From Paraburkholderia sp. PGU19 (GTDB taxonomy: Bacteria; Pseudomonadota; Gammaproteobacteria; Burkholderiales; Burkholderiaceae), in assembly GCF_013426915.1 (NCBI RefSeq), contig NZ_AP023179.1, positions 2,604,001 through 2,668,000 of the forward strand: a stretch of 64,000 nt of DNA, given 5' to 3'. Of the stretch, positions 19,237 through 27,400 are shown piece after piece (the stretch's first letter is position 1; the number at the start of each line of letters is the position of its first letter). The position numbers and the translations under genes were made by a program. The notes beneath the pieces are model-generated. The model searched no databases and had not been told where the DNA came from. It was given only the letters and a program-made list of their open reading frames with translations.

Positions 19237-20719
19237 AGTCGGCCTTGAACAATCCGCGAAAGCTTATGCGGTAAGGCTCCGAGGCCGAAATGGCATTGTG
19301 GGATTTGCAGAGACCTGGCATATTGATGCCTAAATCCTGCAAATTCTGACGAGGTGCGGATGGGTCCGAAGACGCCTGTGACAGAGGGAGATTTCTTCCG
19401 GCAGCCGCTGCGCGAGCAGATCAATCTGAGACATCCGCTGGTGCGGCTGGCTGACCTGATCAACTGGAATCGGCTGGGCATGGCGATGAGCGAGAGCTTC
19501 GTGTCGCGCAAGGGACGCCCGGCAACATCACCCAGGCTAGTCGCCGGTCTGCTGTATCTGCAGCACGCATTTGACCTGTCCGACGAAGAAGTCGTCTGGC
19601 AATGGGTTGAGAACCCGTATTGGCAGGTGTTCACCGGCGAGACGTATTTGCAGACCGAACCGCCGATCGATCCGTCGAGCCTGACGCGCTGGCGCAAGCG
19701 GCTGGGCGAGGCTGGTGTTGAAGAGTTGCTGGCCGAAACGATCGACGCAGCCAAACGGGCCGGCGTGATCAAGGCCGCGAGCGTCAAGCGCGTGATCGTT
19801 GACACAACTGTCATGCAGAAAGCGGTTGCCCATCCGACCGATTCGCGGTTGCTTGAGCGGTGTCGCGAACATCTGGTAAAGGCTGCAGCACGGCACGGCC
19901 TGAAACTGAGGCAGAACTACAACCGCGAGGCGCCGCACCTGGCGCGTCAGATAGGCCGCTATGCCCATGCCAAGCAGTACAAACGCATGAAGAAAGTGTT
20001 GCGCACACTGCGCTCGCGTGTGGGTCGGGTGATGCGTGACGTCGAGCGGCAGATTGATGCGGTCTCCGAAGGCAGTCGCGGGGTCCTGCAGGAACTGATT
20101 GATCGCACAAAGCGGATCCTGTCGCAAAAGACAAAGGACAAAACCAAGCTTTACGCTCTGCATGCGCCGGAGGTAGAGTGCCTGGCCAAGGGCAAGGCGC
20201 GCACGCCCTACGAGTTCGGCGTGAAGGTGTCGATTACGACGACGCACAGGGAGGGCCTGGTCGTTGGCATGCGCTCGATGCCAGGCAATCCATACGACGG
20301 CCACACACTTGCAGAAGCGCTCGAACAGGCGGCGATCCTGAGCGACGTCACGCCAGAAATCGCCGTCGTGGATCGTGGATACAAGGGCGTAGACATCGAA
20401 GGTGTGAAGATCTACCACCCGGGGTTGAGGCGAGGCATCACGCGGGGATTACGAGCGATGATCAGACGGCGCAGCGCGATTGAGCCAGCGATCGGCCACA
20501 TGAAGACAGATGGCAAACTCGATCGGAACTGGCTGAAGGGAGTGCTCGGTGACGCGATGCACGCGGTGTTATGCGGCGCCGGTCACAACCTACGAATGAT
20601 CCTCAGGAAGCTGAAGGTTTTTTACGCCCTCATTCTTGCTGCTTCGCTTACCACTCTCGTCCGAATCATGCCCGGCGCATGACCACACCGCCGGGCAAAC
20701 GCATTATTCAGGGGCGACT
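19237..20719 (+). mobile_element. IS5-family insertion sequence, complete
   Basis: About 1,483 bp. The ends agtcggccttgaacaatccg (19237-) and the complement of attattcaggggcgact (-20719) match at 16 of 20 positions. AGTG flanks both sides (19233-19236 and 20720-20723), a 4-bp target duplication as expected for IS5 elements. The single transposase frame is intact. The element interrupts a methyltransferase gene in the opposite orientation. Confidence 0.9.
19360..20682 (+). CDS. IS5 family transposase
   Basis: 440 residues. N-terminal DUF772-type domain (FDLSDEEVVWQWVENPYWQVF), then the DDE catalytic core: VDTTVMQKAV, VVDRGYKGVDI, and the RRRSAIEPAIGHMK stretch holding the Glu, with a central coiled-coil-like Lys/Arg-rich insertion. 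ATG at 19360 follows a GAGG site; a GTG two codons earlier (19354) is less likely. It is the only gene of the element and appears intact. Confidence 0.93.
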   Translation: MGPKTPVTEGDFFRQPLREQINLRHPLVRLADLINWNRLGMAMSESFVSRKGRPATSPRLVAGLLYLQHAFDLSDEEVVWQWVENPYWQVFTGETYLQTEPPIDPSSLTRWRKRLGEAGVEELLAETIDAAKRAGVIKAASVKRVIVDTTVMQKAVAHPTDSRLLERCREHLVKAAARHGLKLRQNYNREAPHLARQIGRYAHAKQYKRMKKVLRTLRSRVGRVMRDVERQIDAVSEGSRGVLQELIDRTKRILSQKTKDKTKLYALHAPEVECLAKGKARTPYEFGVKVSITTTHREGLVVGMRSMPGNPYDGHTLAEALEQAAILSDVTPEIAVVDRGYKGVDIEGVKIYHPGLRRGITRGLRAMIRRRSAIEPAIGHMKTDGKLDRNWLKGVLGDAMHAVLCGAGHNLRMILRKLKVFYALILAASLTTLVRIMPGA

Positions 20720-21366
20720 AGTGAGTGTCGAAGCAGACGCGGCCATTGCTTGATTCGATGAGTTGCTGCCAGATTTCGACGGCGCCATAGCGCGGATCAT
20801 CGATCACGCGGCGCGACAATTCCGGCGTCCACGCCGTCCACGGCGACAAGGATGGATTGCGGCTTTCGAAAGCGAGGCAGCCGCCGGGACGCAACATGGC
20901 TTGTGCAGCGGCTAGCGTGGCGTCGAAGCTCGCGTCGTCGAGGAAAACCTGCGCGACGTGGCCTGTCATCACGGCGAGATCGGCGGACTTTGCGCCCAGT
21001 TGCGCCGCGTCGCCTTCGATCCATTCCACCCGGTCGCCGCCCGGCCGTCGGCGGGCGATATCGAGCATCGCGGGTGAAGGATCGACGCCCGTCACCGTAT
21101 GGCCGCGCCGGGCCAGTTCACAGGCCAGCAGCCCCGTGCCGCAGCCGATATCGACGATGCGCGAAGCTTCCGTGCGCGCGGCGAGGTCGAGATAGAAGCG
21201 CGTGTCGGCGGAGAACGGGTTGAGCGCGTCGTAGAGCGCGACGAGACGCGGATCGGTGTAGTGCGCATCGGTCATCGGCCGATGGTAGCCGTGCGGCGCG
21301 CCAGCCGCCACCGAGCGGGCGCGGCCGGTGGCCCGCATCGAAAGCCGCTTTGGCAAACGAGCGATT

Positions 21367-21375
21367 TGCTATACT
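21367..21375 (+). promoter_or_regulatory. Extended -10 promoter of the tRNA-Arg gene
   Basis: TGcTATACT, an extended -10, followed by a GC-rich discriminator (ctgcgctcg) as is common for stringently controlled stable RNA promoters. A weak -35 (ttggca, 21350-21355) is too close (14 bp), so the TG extension is probably what matters. It lies 19 bp before the mature tRNA. Confidence 0.55.
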
Positions 21376-21394
21376 CTGCGCTCGTCGGCGGCCC

Positions 21395-21469
21395 CTCCCC
21401 GTAGTTCAATGGATAGAACAAGTGCCTCCTAAGCGCTAGATACAGGTTCGATTCCTGTCGGGGGGACCA
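21395..21469 (+). tRNA. tRNA-Arg (anticodon CCT)
   Basis: 75 nt including an encoded CCA end. The acceptor arm pairs 21395-21401 with 21459-21465 (one G-T pair at position 2), with the D arm gttc/gaac, an anticodon loop ctcctaa giving CCT, and a T arm acagg-ttcgatt-cctgt. It reads AGG codons. A strong bidirectional terminator follows at 21492-21529. I saw no duplicated 3' end downstream that would mark an integrated island. Confidence 0.97.
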
Positions 21470-21490
21470 CATCGGCGACGGACGACGCTA

Positions 21491-21529
21491 CAAAAAAACC
21501 CGCAACAGCTTACGCTTTGCGGGTTTTTT
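21491..21529. terminator. Terminator after tRNA-Arg (bidirectional)
   Basis: The stem aacccgcaa (21498-21506) pairs with ttgcgggtt (21517-21525), flanked by seven A on the left and six T on the right, so it can stop transcripts from both sides: the tRNA on the plus strand and the small membrane protein gene on the minus strand. Confidence 0.88.
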
Positions 21530-21585
21530 GTTTGCTACAGCCCCACCGCGATGCAACGCGGCGAACAGCCACAACGATCAGACGA

Positions 21586-21711
21586 TCACCGATGCCGGCG
21601 CACCACCACCTGAACCTTGGCCAATTGCTGGTCGCGCTGATCGAAGAATTTGGCGAGCGCAAACAGCGACGCAGCGGCGAACGGCCAGAGCACAAAGAAG
21701 GTAGCGAGCAT
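21586..21711 (-). CDS. Small single-pass membrane protein, 41 residues
   Basis: Not recognised by family. ATG at 21711 is preceded by ctggagtcgatc, a GGAG ribosome site at good spacing. The product is MLATFFVLWPFAAASLFALA followed by a charged tail (KFFDQRDQQLAK, then VVVRRHR), a textbook small inner-membrane protein with a cytosolic basic tail. The AT-rich region just upstream (21740-21810) could carry its promoter, and the bidirectional terminator at 21491-21529 lies downstream. It is shorter than most gene-calling thresholds. Confidence 0.65.
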   Translation of the reverse strand: MLATFFVLWPFAAASLFALAKFFDQRDQQLAKVQVVVRRHR

Positions 21712-21943
21712 GATCGACTCCAGAGCGAAAACGTTTGAATCGAGTGTACCCCCGCACTAAACAAAGAAAACTATCGTAATTGCTAAAACACAGTTCCCTT
21801 TTTTGGAAGGGAATGGCGAACGAGCCCGCGTGGCGCGGCTAGACGACTGTTTCCCGAGCCGACCGGGTCCGACTGACCTCGCCCGACCGTGACAAAATCA
21901 CGCACTTCACGCAACACACGCCAGCACAATCGAAGGACAACCC

Positions 21944-22213
21944 ATGGATATCAACAAGCAACTCGCCGCTCTCACCACTTCCGAACTGCAAACAGCAGGC
22001 GCTAGCCAGGCGACGGCCATCACCGTCAGCGTGCTGCTGCGCCATTTGAACTCGCCGGAACTGTCGAAGCTGCTGAGCACCGCATTCGAGAATCATCAGG
22101 CGGTCATGCTGCAAACACCGTGGCCGGACCAGATGCTGCAGTCGTTCGAAGCGACGCGCCGTTTTCTCGAAGGCGCGGCCAACCCGGCCCCAAGCCCCGA
22201 TCAGGCCGCCTGA
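21944..22213 (+). CDS. Conserved-looking small protein, 89 residues
   Basis: Not recognised. Predicted helical, with Leu-rich segments LLRHLNSPELSKLLSTAF and a polar Pro/Ala tail. No signal peptide or membrane helix. The ATG has an upstream gaaggaca (AAGGA) site. The Gln/Ser/Leu composition and the good ribosome site suggest a real gene. It stands alone between the tRNA region and other small genes. Confidence 0.7.
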   Translation: MDINKQLAALTTSELQTAGASQATAITVSVLLRHLNSPELSKLLSTAFENHQAVMLQTPWPDQMLQSFEATRRFLEGAANPAPSPDQAA

Positions 22214-22424
22214 CGCGTGCGTCGCGCCGTGTACATCGCGCGACGCGAAAAAGCCACACGCGCCAGCGCCCCGGCATGCGCCGGAAGGCCGCCCGGCGGG
22301 GCTTGCGCGCGAGCGCCGCAAGCCAGTGTGCGCTCGCCCACCTAACGCGCCATTTGTCTGCGGACGGACTCGCGGCGTCCTTTTATCATCTCGTCACTCC
22401 TCGGATACGTCAGTAGGTTGACAG

Positions 22425-22508
22425 ATGCCCTACCCGTACAACCTTGCAGTCGCCGCTGGCCTCATGATCGTCGTGCTCACCTGCAGCCTCGCGCTCGCGC
22501 TGACATGA
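22425..22508 (+). CDS. Possible 27-residue membrane peptide
   Basis: Frame MPYPYNLAVAAGLMIVVLTC followed by SLALALT, a single hydrophobic helix after a short polar start. The ribosome site is weak (aggttgacag). Its composition is what a genuine membrane peptide would look like, but the length makes chance likely. No family recognised. Confidence 0.35.
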   Translation: MPYPYNLAVAAGLMIVVLTCSLALALT

Positions 22509-22656
22509 ACCGGCCCGCGCACGGCCCTCGAAACACCGGCCACCTGCCCGCTGCCCGCGTCGACATCGCGCGATTACGATCCGCATAAAGCCCGTCGCGG
22601 CAAAAATATTTTCAAACTGACCCTAAAGTTTTCCAAACCCCTGCCGTTGTGGGGGC

Positions 22657-22980
22657 ATGGACCATTACCTCACTTCGTCGGCGGGATCGTTCAAATCGAC
22701 TCTGATCGATCAGGACATCGCGCACATTGCCCGCGTCATGCGGCCTTCGATGCATGGCGACCTGGGTGGGGCCATCCTCCCGGCCACCTACTGGCGCAAA
22801 CGCCTGTTCGAACTGCTCGACGCCGACCACCTGACCCATTCGCAGATCTGTTCGATCGACGATCTGCTGTTGCAACTCGACGAGTTGTGCGCGAAGGAAC
22901 TCACGCCGCTGCCCGTGACGATCACGCGGCCCGCCGCGTCGCGCGACGCGAATCGCCATCGCGTACGCCGCAAACGCTGA
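22657..22980 (+). CDS. Hypothetical protein, 107 residues
   Basis: Not recognised. Mixed helical sequence with IAHIARVMRPSMHGDLG, then ILPATYWRKRLFELLDADHL, SIDDLLLQLDELCAKE and a basic C-terminal tail (RDANRHRVRRKR). No membrane segment. Codon use matches neighbouring genes. It ends about 300 bp before the Dcm-like gene and may be an independent unit. Confidence 0.7.
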   Translation: MDHYLTSSAGSFKSTLIDQDIAHIARVMRPSMHGDLGGAILPATYWRKRLFELLDADHLTHSQICSIDDLLLQLDELCAKELTPLPVTITRPAASRDANRHRVRRKR

Positions 22981-23227
22981 GCGAACCTGCGGAACGTCTG
23001 CGGCGCCGCCACGCCGCGTGGATCGAAGCGCGCCGCGCATTTAACATTCATTGACCCGCCGCGCTTCATTCCACGATGCTGCGACCAGCAGCGCGAACAC
23101 CCGGCGGCACAGCGACAGGATGATCTGGCGCGTCGCCGGGGCTGCTTTCCGTCTCGCCATTCAAAAGCGCTCACGCTCCTCAGCGTAGGAAAATTTGTCT
23201 GCGGAACACGCCGCAATCGCAAATTAG

Positions 23228-23251
23228 GGACATTCATAGGTCATAATGTCC
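23228..23251. promoter_or_regulatory. Inverted repeat upstream of the Dcm-like gene, candidate operator
   Basis: GGACATT (23228-23234) and AATGTCC (23245-23251) form a 7-bp inverted repeat spaced by 10 bp, 26 bp before the GTG start. The right arm overlaps cataat (23242-23247), a possible -10. The encoded protein has its own N-terminal HTH, so self-repression is plausible. Confidence 0.5.
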
Positions 23252-23276
23252 GCAAAAATTCCCAGCAAGGATTCCT

Positions 23277-24557
23277 GTGACTCAGGCTTCACCGCTTGAC
23301 CTGCTGAAGCAGGCGCGCACCCGCTTCACACAAAAAGAAATCGCCGCGCATGTCGGCAAGGACATCAAGACGGTGCGCCGCTGGGAAAAAGGCGAAACGC
23401 CCTGCCCGGCAATGCTCGAACCGGCGTTACACGCGATGCTGTATCCCGCCACGCCGCGCAACGCCAGCGCGCACGCAGGCAACGGAACGAGCACACGCAT
23501 CATCGATCTGTTCGCCGGCATCGGCGGCATCCGCATGGGCTTCGAGGCACACGGCGGGCAATGCGTGTTCACCAGCGAGTGGAACGACTTCTCGCAGAAA
23601 ACGTATCAGGAAAACTTCCGCGACGGCGCCACGCAGCACGCGCTGATCGGCGACATCGTCACGTTTCCCGCCGAAGCCGTCCCCGAGCACGACATTCTGC
23701 TCGGCGGCTTTCCGTGTCAGCCGTTTTCGATTGCAGGCGTCAGCAAGAAGAATGCGCTCGGCCGTCCGCATGGTTTCGAATGCGCGACGCAGGGCACGCT
23801 GTTCTTCGATGTTGCGCGTATCATCGCCACGCGCCGCCCGGCCGCGTTCCTGCTCGAGAACGTGAAGAACCTGCTGTCGCACGACAAAGGCCGCACGTTC
23901 GACGTGATCCTTCAGACACTGCGCGACGAACTCGGCTACGAGGTGCATTACCGCGTGATCGACGGCGCGCATTTCACGCCGCAGCATCGCGAGCGGATCA
24001 TCATCGTCGGCTTTCGCGGCAAGACGTCGTTCTCGTGGGACGATCTGCGGCTGCCGGAAGAAGGCCCACGGCTCGCGTCGATCCTGCATAGGACGGACGG
24101 CGGCGAGCCCGTCCTGCCGTGGGACGGCGACCGCTTCTTCGATCACGCCGCGCATCAGGTGCAGCCCAAATACACGCTGACGCCCAAGCTCTGGACTTAC
24201 CTGCAGAACTACGCGGAGAAGCATCGCGCGGCGGGCAACGGCTTCGGCTATGGAATGGCCTATCCGCAAAGCGTGACGCGCACGTTGTCGGCGCGCTACC
24301 ACAAGGATGGCTCGGAGATTCTCGTCTATCAGGGCGAGAAAAAGCGCCCGCGCCGTCTGACGCCGCGCGAGTGCGCGCGGTTGATGGGCTTTCCCGACAC
24401 GTACCGCATCCCCGTCAGCGATACCCAGGCGTATCGCCAGTTCGGCAATAGCGTCGTGGTGCCCGTGATGCGTGAAGTCGCGCGCATCATGCTGCCGCAT
24501 GTGCGCGCGCTCACGCACGCGGCGCAGGAGGACAGCGCGACGGAGCTCGCGCACTAA
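23277..24557 (+). CDS. dcm: DNA (cytosine-5) methyltransferase, Dcm-like, with N-terminal HTH
   Basis: 426 residues. Residues 1-60 form an HTH (KEIAAHVGKDIKTVRRWEKG). The catalytic domain then has all C5-MTase motifs: IIDLFAGIGGIRMGFE (I), GGFPCQPFSIAGV with catalytic Cys (IV), LENVKNL (VI), QHRERIIIVGF (VIII), and RQFGNSVVVPV (X). The close match to E. coli Dcm, including the target region style, suggests CCWGG methylation at the second C. The start is a GTG after AAGGA. It overlaps vsr by one base (TAATG), the classical pair, since Vsr repairs T:G mismatches left by deaminated 5mC. No partner restriction enzyme is visible. Confidence 0.93.
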   Translation: MTQASPLDLLKQARTRFTQKEIAAHVGKDIKTVRRWEKGETPCPAMLEPALHAMLYPATPRNASAHAGNGTSTRIIDLFAGIGGIRMGFEAHGGQCVFTSEWNDFSQKTYQENFRDGATQHALIGDIVTFPAEAVPEHDILLGGFPCQPFSIAGVSKKNALGRPHGFECATQGTLFFDVARIIATRRPAAFLLENVKNLLSHDKGRTFDVILQTLRDELGYEVHYRVIDGAHFTPQHRERIIIVGFRGKTSFSWDDLRLPEEGPRLASILHRTDGGEPVLPWDGDRFFDHAAHQVQPKYTLTPKLWTYLQNYAEKHRAAGNGFGYGMAYPQSVTRTLSARYHKDGSEILVYQGEKKRPRRLTPRECARLMGFPDTYRIPVSDTQAYRQFGNSVVVPVMREVARIMLPHVRALTHAAQEDSATELAH

Positions 24558-24955
24558 TGGTCGATATCGTCGACGCGGCCACGCGCAGCCGGATGATGTC
24601 CGGCATTCGCGGCCGCAACACGAAACCTGAAATCCTGATCCGCAGCCTGCTGCATCGGCGCGGTTTCCGCTTCCGGCTCGACGCACGCGATCTCGCCGGA
24701 CGGCCCGACATCGTGTTGCCGCGCTATCGCGCGGTGATCTTCGTGCACGGCTGCTTCTGGCACGGCCACGACTGTCATCTCTTCAAATGGCCGCAGACGC
24801 GTCCGGAGTTCTGGCGTGACAAGATCGGCCGCAATCGCGCCAACGACGCTAAGGCGCAGGCTGCGCTGCTCGAAGCCGGCTGGCGCGTCGCGACGGTGTG
24901 GGAATGCGCCTTGCGCGGGCGAACCGGGACATCGACGGCGTCCTGCAGCGGCTAA
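24557..24955 (+). CDS. vsr: Very short patch repair endonuclease Vsr, C-terminus apparently frameshifted
   Basis: 132 residues as read. The core is intact: ATRSRMMSGIRGRNTKPE, GRPDIVLPRYRAVIFVHGCFWHGHDC (metal and catalytic Asp/His), WRVATVWECALRG. After residue 119 the frame diverges from family sequence and ends in TGTSTASCSG. A different frame from about 24915 reads NRDIDGVLQRLIDWLHGD and ends HEERA at 25002, which resembles a normal Vsr C-terminus. A one-base indel near 24905-24925 therefore seems to have occurred (or a sequencing error). The missing part is only the C-terminal helix, so activity could persist. Confidence 0.85.
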   Translation: MVDIVDAATRSRMMSGIRGRNTKPEILIRSLLHRRGFRFRLDARDLAGRPDIVLPRYRAVIFVHGCFWHGHDCHLFKWPQTRPEFWRDKIGRNRANDAKAQAALLEAGWRVATVWECALRGRTGTSTASCSG

Positions 24956-25157
24956 TCGACTGGTTGCACGGCGACGCGTCGCTACATGAAGAGCGCGCAT
25001 AAAGAACGCGCATGAGGTTGCGTCTTCAAGCGACGCCGCGAATTTTGCAAGATGCCGGTGCTACACTCGATTAGCTAACTGGGAGTCTCCAGGCTATCTT
25101 CCGAGCGGTCTTTCAACGGCTCCCGCCTATCCTGGAACCATCCACCGAAGGAGGCGC

Positions 25158-25670
25158 ATGATGGCTGATTTTCGAATCTGGTCGGACGACTTCCCCGCGA
25201 ACGGCTTTATGCCGAAGGCGCAGGAGATGAACGATAAATCGTTTGGCGTCTCCGGCGATGGCGAGAACATCTCGCCCGCGCTGCAATGGGACGCGCCGCC
25301 CGACGACACGCAAAGCCTTGCCCTCACCGTCTATGATCCCGACGCGCCCACGGGCAGCGGTTTCTGGCATTGGGTCGTCGTCAACATTCCCGCTGATGCC
25401 CGCTCGCTGCCGCGCAACGCAGGCAAAGCCGACGGCAGCCTGTTGCCGGCCGGCGCGCTGCAGTTTCGCAACGACTACGGCTCAGTGGGGTTCGGTGGCG
25501 CAGCGCCGACGCGTGGCAGCAAGCCGCATCGCTTCATCTTCCGCGTGTACGCGCTGAAGGTGGCGACTCTGCCGCTCACCGCCGACACGACCAACGCCGT
25601 CGCGCGCTACATGACGCATCTGAACGAAATCGATTCGGCCACGTACACGGGTCTGTACGAACTGAAGTAA
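25158..25670 (+). CDS. YbhB/YbcL-type PEBP (Raf kinase inhibitor-like) protein
   Basis: 170 residues, cytosolic, without a signal peptide. The PEBP signatures are clear: DPDAPTGSGFWHWVVVNIP near residue 55 and the GKPHR-like GSKPHRFIFRVYAL near residue 115. The ligand-binding pocket is inferred, and the bacterial role is unknown. GGAGG lies just before two consecutive ATG codons (25158 and 25161); either could be used. Confidence 0.92.
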   Translation: MMADFRIWSDDFPANGFMPKAQEMNDKSFGVSGDGENISPALQWDAPPDDTQSLALTVYDPDAPTGSGFWHWVVVNIPADARSLPRNAGKADGSLLPAGALQFRNDYGSVGFGGAAPTRGSKPHRFIFRVYALKVATLPLTADTTNAVARYMTHLNEIDSATYTGLYELK

Positions 25671-25824
25671 CGGCGGCGCGCCGATCTCCACGGGCCGGCA
25701 TGGCCGCCGCGCGATGCGCGTGTCATGCCGGGGCGAAGCGGTCGCCTGCTGTCACGACCGCTGTCGCGACAACAGGAAGCACAATCCTGGACTCGACCGC
25801 CTCGCCGCTCATCACAACAACACA

Positions 25825-27267
25825 ATGCAAGCTTCTTCGTCGACCGACCACCGCCATCCAACGGGCGCTTCCAACCCCGATGCTCCCTCTCCCGCCGCCG
25901 CGCCGGAACCCGAACTGGGGCTGCCTATCCCGCAGCGCTACTGGGCGATTCTCGTCGTCGCGCTGGGCATCACGCTCGCCGTGCTCGACAGTGCGATCGC
26001 CAATGTCGCGCTGCCGACCATCGCGCGAAACCTGCGCGCGAGCGCGGCGAGCTCGATCTGGGTCGTCAACGCGTATCAGCTGTCGGTGACGATCTCGCTG
26101 CTGCCGCTGTCGTCGCTGGGCGATCGCATCGGCTACCGGCGCGTCTATATGGGCGGGCTGGTGCTGTTCACGGTCGCGTCGCTCGGCTGCGCGCTCGCCA
26201 CATCGCTGCCGACGCTCGCGCTCGCCCGCGTGATCCAGGGCTTCGGCGCGGCGGGCATCATGAGCGTCAACACCGCGCTGGTGCGGATGATCTATCCGCC
26301 CACGCAACTCGGGCGCGGCGTCGCGATCAACGCGATGGTGGTCGCCATCTCGTCCGCCGTCGGGCCGACGGTGGCGTCCGCCGTGCTCGCCGTCGCGGCG
26401 TGGCCGTGGCTCTTCGCGATCAACGTGCCGATCGGCGTCGCCGCCATCGCAGTGGGCTGGCGCGCGCTGCCGCACAACCAGGGGCATCCGTCGCCGTATG
26501 ACTATCCGAGCGCCGTGATGAACGCGTTCGTGTTCGGGCTTCTGATTTTCGCCGTCGATGGCTTCGGTCACGGCGAGCGCTACGGCTTCGTCGCCGCCGA
26601 ACTGATCGGCGCGATCGTGATCGGTTACTTCTTCGTGCGACGGCAACTCACGCAATCCGCGCCGCTGTTGCCCGTCGATCTGCTGCGCATTCCCATCTTT
26701 GCGTTATCGGTGGGCACGTCGGTGTGCTCGTTCTGCGCGCAAATGCTCGCGTTCGTGTCGCTGCCGTTCCTGCTGCAAAACAATCTGGGCCTGTCCCAGG
26801 TCGAGACAGGGCTGCTGATGACGCCGTGGCCGCTCGTGATCGTCGGCGCGGCGCCGCTGTCGGGCGTGCTGTCGGACCGGATCTCGGCGGGCTGGCTCGG
26901 CGGCCTCGGACTCGCGACGCTGGCGCTCGGCCTGCTGCTGCTCGCCACGCTCGGCGCGCACCCCACAGCGTTCGATATCGTGTGGCGCATGGCGCTGTGC
27001 GGCGCGGGCTTTGGCATTTTCCAGTCACCCAACAACCGGACGATGCTGTCGGCGGCGCCGCGCCACCGCAGCGGCGGGGCGAGCGGCATGCTCGGCACCG
27101 CGCGCCTGACGGGGCAAACGCTCGGCTCGGCGCTCGTCGCGCTGATCTTCGGCATCGCGCCGCAGCATGGCCCCGTGCTCACGCTCTACGTGGCAGCGTG
27201 CTTCGCGGGCGCGGGCGCGCTCGTCAGCACGATGCGCGTCCGGCACAGCGCGCCGACGGCCGCGTAA
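25825..27267 (+). CDS. MFS drug exporter, DHA2 (14-helix) type
   Basis: 480 residues with about 14 hydrophobic segments. The N-terminus is polar, then WAILVVALGITLAVLDSAIANVALP (motif with acidic residue in helix 1), GDRIGYRRVY (MFS motif A) and ARVIQGFGAAG (motif C region). It matches EmrB/QacA-like exporters of toxic compounds by proton antiport. No adjacent MarR or EmrA-type gene is present, so the substrate is unknown. ATG at 25825 is preferred over the longer frame start at 25714. Confidence 0.9.
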   Translation: MQASSSTDHRHPTGASNPDAPSPAAAPEPELGLPIPQRYWAILVVALGITLAVLDSAIANVALPTIARNLRASAASSIWVVNAYQLSVTISLLPLSSLGDRIGYRRVYMGGLVLFTVASLGCALATSLPTLALARVIQGFGAAGIMSVNTALVRMIYPPTQLGRGVAINAMVVAISSAVGPTVASAVLAVAAWPWLFAINVPIGVAAIAVGWRALPHNQGHPSPYDYPSAVMNAFVFGLLIFAVDGFGHGERYGFVAAELIGAIVIGYFFVRRQLTQSAPLLPVDLLRIPIFALSVGTSVCSFCAQMLAFVSLPFLLQNNLGLSQVETGLLMTPWPLVIVGAAPLSGVLSDRISAGWLGGLGLATLALGLLLLATLGAHPTAFDIVWRMALCGAGFGIFQSPNNRTMLSAAPRHRSGGASGMLGTARLTGQTLGSALVALIFGIAPQHGPVLTLYVAACFAGAGALVSTMRVRHSAPTAA

Positions 27268-27400
27268 CGCATACCTCCCAACGCCCCGCTTTCCGCCTAT
27301 TCTTGTAGACGATGCCTTCAACCGCCGATGTCGGTCACGACGTCCGGTGCGGGTTTCGCTCTGGCCTTCGAACCTCGGCCTTTGAACGATAGGGGGCACC

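Larger units (their letters stand above)
19048..21275 (-). pseudogene. Class I SAM-dependent methyltransferase, split by an IS5-family element
   Basis: The N-terminal part (20720-21275) starts MTDAHYTDPRLVALYD and holds the SAM-binding motif VDIGCGTGLLACELA and post-I acidic segment. It runs to VCFDTH and stops in the insertion. The C-terminal part (19048-19236) continues YRFLRDGDTVVAPSEL and ends LIVVARRD. Removing the element and one copy of the 4-bp duplication gives 741 bp, an uninterrupted 246-residue frame. The gene is therefore inactivated by a recent, clean insertion. The methyl acceptor is unknown. Confidence 0.88.

Noticed and set aside
21395..23276. Genomic island integrated at tRNA-Arg
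   Set aside because: No integrase or duplicated tRNA end was found, and codon usage downstream looks native.
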